DNA of 64,000 bases from the NCBI RefSeq assembly GCF_013044505.1, contig NZ_JABERD010000005.1, positions 1 to 64,000 on the forward strand, written 5' to 3'. The stretch's first letter is position 1. The number at the start of each line of letters is the position of its first letter. This DNA comes from Streptomyces sp. S3(2020) (GTDB lineage Bacteria; Actinomycetota; Actinomycetes; Streptomycetales; Streptomycetaceae). Of the stretch, positions 17,363-24,164 are shown one piece after another. The notes beneath the pieces were generated by a model that made no database searches, was not told the origin of the DNA, and saw nothing but the letters and a program-made list of their open reading frames with translations. Made by a program: the position numbers and the translations under genes.

Positions 17363-17938
17363 GTGGCACTGCGCATTCCGAAGGCGGAGCTCCCCACCGA
17401 GCTCAGCGACAACATGATCAAGCAGCTCGGTGCTGTGGCCGAGCCCGTCGAGGTGGTGTGGCACAGCCCCAAGGTCGCCACCTCCAACCTGGAGTTCTCC
17501 GCCAAGCTGGCGGAGTGGGACGCGGCCGACGCGGGCCTCAAGTCGTTCGCGCACATGGCGGTCGCGGCGCAGGTCGGCTGCGGTTGGTGCCTCGACGTCG
17601 GCTACTTCCAGGCGCAGAACCAGAACCTGGACCTGACCAAGGCGAGCCAGGTGCCGAGGTGGCGGGATTCGGAGGTGTTCACCCCGCTGGAGCGGGACGT
17701 CCTCGAGTACGCCGAGGCCATGACGAACACGCCGCCGACCGTCACCGACGAGCTGTACGCGAGCCTGCTCGACCGGCTCGGCCCGGCGGCGATGGTCGAG
17801 CTCACCGCCTACATCGCCTTCGTCAACATGGCGACCAGGAACAACAACGCGAACGGGATCAGCTCGCAGGGCTTCTCCGATGCGTGCGGGATTCCGCTGG
17901 CCACACGTCCTGAGACCTCCGTAGCGTCGCCGGCATGA
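17363..17938 (+). CDS. Carboxymuconolactone decarboxylase-family protein (ECF41 partner)
   Basis: 191 residues of the AhpD/CMD fold, with the redox Cys pair in VGCGWCLDVGYF. The start was set at GTG 17363 because AAGGAGG sits 5 nt before it. An upstream in-frame ATG at 17330 has no ribosome site and lies almost on the -10 element of the ECF41-type promoter. Genes for this family are one of the three standard neighbours of ECF41 sigma factors (carboxymuconolactone decarboxylase, oxidoreductase or epimerase). The physiological reaction is unknown; a thiol-based peroxide or redox role is possible. It overlaps the sigma-factor gene by 4 bases. Confidence 0.93.
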   Translation: MALRIPKAELPTELSDNMIKQLGAVAEPVEVVWHSPKVATSNLEFSAKLAEWDAADAGLKSFAHMAVAAQVGCGWCLDVGYFQAQNQNLDLTKASQVPRWRDSEVFTPLERDVLEYAEAMTNTPPTVTDELYASLLDRLGPAAMVELTAYIAFVNMATRNNNANGISSQGFSDACGIPLATRPETSVASPA

Positions 17939-18807
17939 CCGAGACCCCCTTCGTCACCCATCGCAGCCTGCTGTTCACGGTCGCCTACGAGATACTCGGA
18001 TCGGCGGCCGACGCGGAGGACGTGGTACAGGAGTCCTGGCTACGGTGGGCCGACGTCGACCCCTCACAGGTACGTGACCCGCGGGCATACCTTGTCCAGG
18101 TCGTCACACGGCAAGCGCTCAACCGCCTGCGTTCGTTGTCGCGCAGCCGCGAGGAATACGTTGGCGAGTGGCTGCCGGAGCCACTGCTGACCAGCCCTGA
18201 TGTCGCCGAGGACGTCGAACTCGCGGAGAGCGTCTCGATCGCCATGCTCACCGTGCTGGAAACCCTCGGGCCGACGGAGCGAGCGGTGTTCGTGCTTCGC
18301 GAGGTCTTCGAGGTGCCGTACGGCGAGATCGCCGAGGCCGTCGGGAAGTCCGCGACCGCGGTCCGGCAGATCGCACGGCGGGCACGCCAGCATGTGGCGG
18401 CTCGGCAGCCGCGGGTGCGGGTGAGCCGCTCGGAGCAACAAGCCGTGGTGGAGCGGTTCTTGGCCGCCTTGCGGACCGGGCGGTTGCAGGAGCTGGTGGA
18501 GGTCATGGCGCCGGACGTAGTACTGATCGCCGATGGTGGCGGGCTTGCGGCCGCCGCACTGGCTCCGGTTCACGGGAGCGAGCTGGTGGCGAAGGTGCTC
18601 GCGCGCGCCAACCGGGTGGATGTGGCCGCGCTCGAGGCGACGGCCGTGTGGCTCAACGGCGCGCCTGCGGGACGGATCGAGATCGACGGCGAGTTGGCCA
18701 CGGCGATGAGCCTCGTGGTGGAGAACGGACACGTCACCCGGGTCTACCTGGTGAGAAACCCGCACAAGCTCACGCGGCTGGATGAATCGATCGCACTCAC
18801 CAGGTAA
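17935..18807 (+). CDS. ECF41-family RNA polymerase sigma factor (SigJ-like)
   Basis: 290 residues, longer than ordinary ECF factors. It has sigma-70 region 2 (DAEDVVQESWLRW), the ECF41 linker motif WLPEP, region 4 (PYGEIAEAVGKSATAVRQIA) and a C-terminal SnoaL-like extension of about 100 residues with the DGGG signature and NPHKL near the end (NPDKL in most relatives). In this group the extension acts as a built-in regulator in place of a separate anti-sigma factor. ATG 17935 overlaps the partner gene stop, so the two are co-translated from the promoter at 17300. Confidence 0.95.
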   Translation: MTETPFVTHRSLLFTVAYEILGSAADAEDVVQESWLRWADVDPSQVRDPRAYLVQVVTRQALNRLRSLSRSREEYVGEWLPEPLLTSPDVAEDVELAESVSIAMLTVLETLGPTERAVFVLREVFEVPYGEIAEAVGKSATAVRQIARRARQHVAARQPRVRVSRSEQQAVVERFLAALRTGRLQELVEVMAPDVVLIADGGGLAAAALAPVHGSELVAKVLARANRVDVAALEATAVWLNGAPAGRIEIDGELATAMSLVVENGHVTRVYLVRNPHKLTRLDESIALTR

Positions 18808-19072
18808 GCCGACTGCTGTGCCACGGCATCGTGGGTGTTCCAGGCGGCGAGAACCGCCTGGAACACTCGCGCGATGGTTCCGCAGTGGCCAGCCATACGG
18901 GCCGGATCCTGACGTCCGCCTCGCAGCGAACCGATCCTCGGGCGTCGGCGGCATCGCGCGCCTCCGCTGAATTCCAGCCAGGCCGTTCGCCGAAGGGCGG
19001 CCCGGGTCCGGTACTTGGCCTCCCGCGGGCCGGGCGATCCGGGGACTCCCTTGATCCGACTATGCTGGCCCG

Positions 19073-19654
19073 ATGGTCGGTCTCCCTGTCGATGCTCCTG
19101 AAAAAGACCGGCAGGAGCGCATTCTCGACGCAGTGCTCAGTCTGCTCTCCCAGCACGGTATCTCCGGTGTGAGCATGCGCGCCGTCGCGCGTGAGGCCGG
19201 TGTCGCCCTGGGGCTGGTCAGCTACTACTTCGAGGACAAGACCAGCCTCATCCGCGCGGCCCTGCGGCGCATCGAGGAGCAGGATGTCGCCCTGGTCCAG
19301 ATCACCCCTGGCTCCTCCCCCGAACGGCAGTTGCGTGCGGCGTTGCGGCGAGTGGCGGCGCCGGAGTTCCTGACGACGGAGTATCTGTCGCTGCGGCTCC
19401 AGCTGTGGTCGCTCGCCCAGGCGCACGAGGACTTCGCTCAGATCAACACCGCGGCGCAGAAGCGCTACCGGGCGGGTCTCGCCGCTCTGATCCATGCCGC
19501 TCGACCGCATCTCGGCCGCGGCGAGTGCAACAGGCGCGCGGCCGACGTCGACGTCGTGCAGAACGGCATGTGGCTGACCGCCCTTCTCGGCCTGGACCGT
19601 GCTTCGCTGCGCCGCGCCGTGGCTCGGTGCGAGGAGATCGCGCTCGCGCCGTGA
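19073..19654 (+). CDS. TetR-family regulator (BetI-like)
   Basis: 193 residues with an N-terminal TetR helix-turn-helix (SMRAVAREAGVALGLVSYYF, about residues 35-54). A TATGCT -10-like hexamer ends 6 nt before the ATG, so the transcript may be leaderless. It precedes the Rieske/BKACE/dehydrogenase cluster by 128 bp, and two near-identical operator-like repeats stand in that gap. The BetI-like character and the neighbourhood suggest it senses a quaternary amine such as carnitine, betaine or a CoA derivative. The effector is inferred. Confidence 0.9.
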   Translation: MVGLPVDAPEKDRQERILDAVLSLLSQHGISGVSMRAVAREAGVALGLVSYYFEDKTSLIRAALRRIEEQDVALVQITPGSSPERQLRAALRRVAAPEFLTTEYLSLRLQLWSLAQAHEDFAQINTAAQKRYRAGLAALIHAARPHLGRGECNRRAADVDVVQNGMWLTALLGLDRASLRRAVARCEEIALAP

Positions 19655-19724
19655 CCTCCGGCGCGGCCCCTGGTTCCCGTACGGCGAGTGTCTCGCCCCG
19701 CCCTTCAGGCACGCACCGCCACGG

Positions 19725-19776
19725 TTGAACGAACGTCCAATGTGGTATTGAACGATCGTCCAGTCGGGCGTAGCGT
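19725..19776 (+). promoter_or_regulatory. Promoter with twin TetR operator-like repeats; leaderless start
   Basis: TTGAACGAACGTCCAA (19725-19740) and TTGAACGATCGTCCAG (19748-19763) are direct copies 23 bp apart. The second contains the palindrome ACGATCGT. TTGAAC at 19748 also serves as a -35 element, 17 bp before TAGCGT (19771-19776), which places the start point at or next to ATG 19783. The operator overlaps the -35, the classic layout for repression by the TetR protein encoded just upstream. Confidence 0.7.
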
Positions 19777-19782
19777 GCCCCC

Positions 19783-20943
19783 ATGACCCCCGTCACGATG
19801 GATGACGTACGCAGCATCTCCGCGGGTTTCCATACCGATCCCGCGCTCTCCATGTCGCTTCGCTCGGAGGCGTACGTGGACCCCAAGTGGCTCGACGCCG
19901 AACGCCGGGCCGTCTTCGCGAGCACGTGGCAATGGATCTGCCATGTCGAGAAACTCAGGTCCCCGGGCAGTTACACCGCCGCGACCGTCGCGGGCATGCC
20001 CATCGCGGTCGTCCGCGATCGCGCGGGCACCCTGCACGCCTTCTACAACGTCTGCAAGCACCGCGCGCACGAACTCCTCTCGGGATCCGGCACGACCCGG
20101 AACATCGTCTGCCCCTACCACGCCTGGACCTACGACCTCAGCGGGGATCTCAGGGCGGCCCGTCGCGCCGACGCGATGGAGACGTTCGACAAGTCGGAGA
20201 TCTGCCTGGACCAGGTGCAGGTGGAAGAGTTCGGCGGGTTCGTCTACGTCAATCTGGACCCGGCCGCCGCGCCCCTCGCCGAGCAGGCCCCGGATCTGGC
20301 GGCCGAGATCGCCCACTGGGCACCGGACGTGGCCGAACTGACCCATGCCAAGCGGTTGACGTTCGAGTTGCGGAGCAACTGGAAGAACGTCGTCGACAAC
20401 TTCCTGGAGTGCTATCACTGCCACATCGCGCACAAGGAGTTCGTCGACCTGGTCGACATGAGCACCTACGAGGTGAAGACGCACGGCATCTGGTCCAGCC
20501 ACTTCGGGGCAGCGGGAAAACGTGCGAACTCCGTCTACGACGTGTCGGGCGCGACGGTCAACCAGCATGCGGTGTGGTGGCTCTGGCCCAACACCTGTCT
20601 CCTGCGCTACCCGGGGCGCGGGAACTTCATGGTGCTTCAGATCCTGCCCGCGGGGCCCGAACTGACCCGGGAGACCTGGGACTTCTACTTCGAGACGCCC
20701 GAACTCACCGACGCCGAGGTCCAGTCGGTGAAGTACATCGACGACGTGTTGCAGCAGCAGGACATCGCCCTCGTCGAGAGCGTCCAACGCGGCATGCGCA
20801 CGCCGGCCTTCGACCAGGGCCGCATCGTGTACGACCCTTCCGGATCGGGCCTGTCCGAGCACGGGGTGCATCACTTCCACGGCCTGCTCATCGACGCCTA
20901 CAGGAAACTGGTGGGCACGTCATGCCCAAGCCTGTCATCGTGA
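19783..20943 (+). CDS. Rieske non-heme iron oxygenase, glycine-betaine/carnitine monooxygenase-like
   Basis: 386 residues. The Rieske [2Fe-2S] site is CKH at residues 91-93 and CPYH at 110-113. The mononuclear iron site is E-x2-H-x4-H in LECYHCHIAH (Glu209, His212, His217). A Glu in that ECYHC position is typical of quaternary-amine oxygenases such as GbcA and CntA. It should demethylate glycine betaine or split carnitine using electrons from a separate reductase, and no such reductase is encoded next to it. With the BKACE and carnitine-dehydrogenase genes downstream, betaine demethylation is the more economical reading. It overlaps the BKACE gene by 22 bp. Confidence 0.9.
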   Translation: MTPVTMDDVRSISAGFHTDPALSMSLRSEAYVDPKWLDAERRAVFASTWQWICHVEKLRSPGSYTAATVAGMPIAVVRDRAGTLHAFYNVCKHRAHELLSGSGTTRNIVCPYHAWTYDLSGDLRAARRADAMETFDKSEICLDQVQVEEFGGFVYVNLDPAAAPLAEQAPDLAAEIAHWAPDVAELTHAKRLTFELRSNWKNVVDNFLECYHCHIAHKEFVDLVDMSTYEVKTHGIWSSHFGAAGKRANSVYDVSGATVNQHAVWWLWPNTCLLRYPGRGNFMVLQILPAGPELTRETWDFYFETPELTDAEVQSVKYIDDVLQQQDIALVESVQRGMRTPAFDQGRIVYDPSGSGLSEHGVHHFHGLLIDAYRKLVGTSCPSLSS

Positions 20944-21851
20944 CCTGCGCCCCCACGGGCGGCATCCACACCCCGACCATGTCACCGCACCTTCCGGTGA
21001 CACCCGACGAGATCGCGACGGCCGCCATAGAGGCAGCCGAGGCCGGTGCCGCGATCATCCATCTGCACGCCCGCGATCCCGAGACCGGCAAGCCGGATCC
21101 GAGGCCGGAGCTGTTCCGGGAGTTCATGCCGAAGATCGCCGGGGCATGCGACGCGGTCCTCAATGTCTCCACGGGCGGCGGCCTCGGTATGACACGCGAG
21201 GAACGCCTTCGCGCGGCCCTGGCGACCTCCCCCGAAATGGCCTCGCTCAACGTGGGATCACTTAACTTCGGCATCTTCCCCATGCTGGAGAAGCACTCGC
21301 GGTGGCAGTACGCGTGGGAACCGGAGTTCCTGGATTCGACACGCGACTTCGTCTTCAAGAACACCTTCGCCGATCTCGAGTACATCGTGAAGGAGTTGGG
21401 GCAGGGGCACGGGACGAGGTTCGAGTTCGAGTGCTACGACCTCGGGCACCTCTACAACCTGGCGTGGCTGATCGACCAGGGGTGGATCGAGCCGCCGTTC
21501 TTCGTGCAGATGGTGTTCGGCGTGCTGGGCGGCGTCGGCGCCGATCTCGACAACCTCCTCCACCTGCACACGATCGCCGGGAAGCTCTTCGGCGACGACT
21601 ACGAATGGTCGGTGCTGGCCGCCGGCCGCCACCAGATGCCGTTCGCGACGCAGGCGGCCATGCTCGGCGGCAACCTTCGCGTGGGACTGGAGGACAGCCT
21701 CTTCCTGGGGCGCGGCGAACTCGCCACGTCCAACGCCGCCCAGGTCCGCAAGATCCGGGGCATCGTCGAGTCCCTGGGACATGAACTGGCCACACCGGCA
21801 CAGGCCCGGGCACGCCTCGGGTTGAAGGGAGCCGACCATGTCACCCTCTGA
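20922..21851 (+). CDS. BKACE-family beta-keto acid cleavage enzyme (probable 3-dehydrocarnitine cleavage)
   Basis: 309 residues. The zinc-binding HLHAR motif lies in IIHLHARDPETG near the N-terminus, with the conserved NVSTGGG and NVGSLNFG barrel motifs. BKACE enzymes condense a beta-keto acid with acetyl-CoA and release acetoacetate plus a new CoA ester. Next to a carnitine-dehydrogenase-like gene the likely substrate is 3-dehydrocarnitine, giving betainyl-CoA. ATG 20922 lies inside the 3' end of the Rieske gene. The C-terminus overlaps the dehydrogenase start by 14 bp. Confidence 0.9.
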   Translation: MPKPVIVTCAPTGGIHTPTMSPHLPVTPDEIATAAIEAAEAGAAIIHLHARDPETGKPDPRPELFREFMPKIAGACDAVLNVSTGGGLGMTREERLRAALATSPEMASLNVGSLNFGIFPMLEKHSRWQYAWEPEFLDSTRDFVFKNTFADLEYIVKELGQGHGTRFEFECYDLGHLYNLAWLIDQGWIEPPFFVQMVFGVLGGVGADLDNLLHLHTIAGKLFGDDYEWSVLAAGRHQMPFATQAAMLGGNLRVGLEDSLFLGRGELATSNAAQVRKIRGIVESLGHELATPAQARARLGLKGADHVTL

Positions 21852-22857
21852 TCCGCGCGACGACACGGACGCGACGTCCGCCGGACGCGTGGCGGTCCTG
21901 GGCTGCGGGCTGATCGGCCGCAGCTGGGCAGCCCTCTTCCTGGCGGCCGGCAAGTCCGTCGCCGTCCACGACCCGGACCCCTCGACCGAAGTCCGGGTGC
22001 GGCGGACCCTCGAAGAGGCCTGGCCCGTGCTCACCGCGCTGGGACTGGCGAAGACCGACGCCCCCGAGGCCGAGCTGATCGTCTGCGACGACCCGCGCGA
22101 CGCCGTGGCGGGGGCGGAGTTCGTCCAGGAAAGCGTTCCCGAGCGGATCGGGCTCAAGCATGAGCTGTACGGCGCGATCGAACCGGTCCTCGGAGCGGAC
22201 ACGGTGGTCGCCTCGTCCGCCTCCGGCCTGACCCTCGGCGAACTTCAAGACGGCTGGCGCCAGCCGACACACCTCGTACTCGGTCACCCTTTCAACCCTC
22301 CCCACCTGATCCCGCTCGTCGAGGTGATGGGCAACGAACGCACCGGCCCGGGTGTCGTGGCACGAGCACGCCGGTTCTACGAGTCCGTCGGCAAGGTGAC
22401 GATCGAGGTACGGCGCGAGGTGCCGGGCCATGTCGCCAACCGTCTCCAGGCCGCTCTCTGGCGTGAGGCCATCCACCTGGTGAACGAGGGTGTCGCGACG
22501 GTGCGCGACATCGACACGGCCGTCTCGTCCGGCCCCGGACTGCGGTGGGCTGTCATGGGACCCACGGAGCTGTTTCACCTGGGAGGCGACGACGGCGGCC
22601 TCGCCGCGTTCTGCGCACGCTACGGCGACAGCTTCAACCGCTGGTGGGACGACCTCGGCCGCCCCCACCTGGACGAGGCCACCGCCGCACGACTGGTCAA
22701 CGGCCTCTCGGCGGCGGCGGATCCGGACCGCATCAGCGGTCTTGCCGCCAAGCGCGACGCACTGCTGACAGCGGTCGTCGCCGCCACGCACGGACACCTT
22801 GCCGCCCCCGCCACCGCTGCCGCCTCGTCGCCGACCGGGGCCGAGGCCGACGCGTGA
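21838..22857 (+). CDS. 3-hydroxyacyl-CoA dehydrogenase family, L-carnitine dehydrogenase-like
   Basis: 339 residues. The NAD-binding motif is VAVLGCGLIGRSWAALF (about residues 19-35), and the catalytic region has Ser-rich ASSASGLTL and the His-Glu pair of GHPFNPPHLIPLVEVMG. Carnitine dehydrogenases belong to this family and oxidise the 3-hydroxyl of L-carnitine with NAD. Some relatives carry a C-terminal betainyl-CoA thioesterase domain; this protein lacks one. It is coupled at both ends to its neighbours. Confidence 0.88.
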   Translation: MSPSDPRDDTDATSAGRVAVLGCGLIGRSWAALFLAAGKSVAVHDPDPSTEVRVRRTLEEAWPVLTALGLAKTDAPEAELIVCDDPRDAVAGAEFVQESVPERIGLKHELYGAIEPVLGADTVVASSASGLTLGELQDGWRQPTHLVLGHPFNPPHLIPLVEVMGNERTGPGVVARARRFYESVGKVTIEVRREVPGHVANRLQAALWREAIHLVNEGVATVRDIDTAVSSGPGLRWAVMGPTELFHLGGDDGGLAAFCARYGDSFNRWWDDLGRPHLDEATAARLVNGLSAAADPDRISGLAAKRDALLTAVVAATHGHLAAPATAAASSPTGAEADA

Positions 22858-23612
22858 ACTCCCCGTTCGACATCGATCACACGTCCTTCGCGGTTCATGA
22901 CGCTCTGACCTGCGCGGCACGGTTGCGTCGCGAACTCGGGGCGGTGCCCGTGTCCGGCGAAGTCCTCCCGGAGTTCCGCTACCTGCTGCTGTACGTAGGC
23001 ACCGTCGACGGCGGCGGCCGTCTGGAACTCCTGGAGCCCGTCCGCCCCGGGTTCCTCACCCGCTTCCTCTCGGCTCACGGCGAGGGCCCGCATCACCTCA
23101 CCTTCACCGTCCCCGACTTGGAGGCGACCGTGAGGCGTGTCCGTTCCCTCGGGATGACCGTGGTGGGTGAGAGCTACGGCCATCCCGCCTGGCGCGAGGC
23201 TTTCGTCATGCCTGATTCCGTCCACGGCACGGTCATCCAGTTCGCGCAGTCCGACAGGTCCTACCCACCCCCACACGAACTCCTCAACACTCCCGACCGG
23301 GATCCCTCGACCCTGCCGAGCGTCGAAGGAGCGACGGACCCTCTGTGGTGGACCTCGCTCTGGAACACTCCCCCGGGAAACCCCGTGCAACTGGGGCCCA
23401 CGCATATCAGGTCCACGCACCCGGCTCTCTCGCGGCAACTGTTCGAGGACGTCCTCGGCGCTCAAGGGAGCGAGCAGGACGGCTCCTTGGAGTTCCTCTG
23501 GGCCAGCGGGTCGATCCGCGTACACCCCGCGGACGCTCCGGGAATCACTGGCGTCGGCCTCGACGGCGGACCGGCTCAGCGCCTGGGCATAGGAACCACC
23601 CGACCAGACTGA
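22854..23612 (+). CDS. VOC-superfamily (glyoxalase fold) protein, two domains
   Basis: 252 residues, starting with GTG 22854 that overlaps the dehydrogenase stop. The first half has VOC ligand positions in DIDHTSFAV and GPHHLTFTV, but at the expected third metal position the sequence reads GTVIQFAQ, so Gln stands where Glu is usual. A weaker VOC-like second half follows (residues about 165-245). The function is unknown. It occupies the place where a betainyl-CoA thioesterase is found in other carnitine operons, so a role in the last steps is possible but unproven. Confidence 0.75.
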   Translation: MNSPFDIDHTSFAVHDALTCAARLRRELGAVPVSGEVLPEFRYLLLYVGTVDGGGRLELLEPVRPGFLTRFLSAHGEGPHHLTFTVPDLEATVRRVRSLGMTVVGESYGHPAWREAFVMPDSVHGTVIQFAQSDRSYPPPHELLNTPDRDPSTLPSVEGATDPLWWTSLWNTPPGNPVQLGPTHIRSTHPALSRQLFEDVLGAQGSEQDGSLEFLWASGSIRVHPADAPGITGVGLDGGPAQRLGIGTTRPD

Positions 23613-23679
23613 TACATCGTCAAGTAACACCCGACAGGCTCTCATCGAGCCCCGCTGGGCTCACGGGCCTGCGGGAGAC

Positions 23680-23970
23680 CTACCGAGAAGGTCCGCCCGT
23701 GGGTGGATCGGTGGCCACCAGGCGGAAGAGGTCGCGGGTCGGGTGCACGTCGATCGGGATGCCCGTACCGGCTTCGATGATCTCCTCCCCGGCGACGAGG
23801 TGGCTCGTGGTGAACGGCGGCCGGTTCGGGACCGTGACCAGCATCCGGACCCTGGTGCAGCGGTCGTCCTCACCGCACCACACACGCTGGGCCCGCACAG
23901 TACCGACGATGGCCAGGAGCCCTAGCGCGGTCCACATCGGCTGCTCGAAGAAACCTGTCGGACGGTTCAC
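23680..23970 (-). CDS. Small conserved-looking protein of unknown function with one membrane segment
   Basis: 96 residues from GTG 23970, which has GAAGG a few bases upstream; ATG 23937 would give an 85-residue version. The sequence has a short hydrophobic N-terminal segment (WTALGLLAIVGTV), then a Cys-containing region (RVWCGEDDRC) and a compact C-terminal half rich in charged and hydrophobic residues. No family was recognised. It is downstream of the glycosidase gene on the same strand, but a strong hairpin separates them. Confidence 0.5.
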   Translation of the reverse strand: MNRPTGFFEQPMWTALGLLAIVGTVRAQRVWCGEDDRCTRVRMLVTVPNRPPFTTSHLVAGEEIIEAGTGIPIDVHPTRDLFRLVATDPPTGGPSR

Positions 23971-24079
23971 CGGACCTTCGGCGTCAGGCGCTGCTCCACC
24001 GCTCGTCACGACGTGACCTGCCCACAGCTGGTGCTGGTCACCTACGTCACCCCCTCGTCTGTCCCACAGTTGATGAAAG

Positions 24080-24125
24080 CCAGGGCCTGTCCGGTCAGCG
24101 GGGAATGGGACCGGACAGGCCCTGG
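24080..24125 (-). terminator. Strong transcription terminator hairpin after the glycosidase gene
   Basis: A perfect 17-bp inverted repeat, CCAGGGCCTGTCCGGTC (24080-24096) and its complement (24109-24125), with a 12-nt loop. It begins 40 bp past the stop of the minus-strand glycosidase gene and should end that transcript. It has no clear poly-T tail, as is common in Streptomyces. Confidence 0.85.
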
Positions 24126-24164
24126 GGCTCGGGGTGCGGTTTGTCCCGGTCCTGTCGGCGGGGC

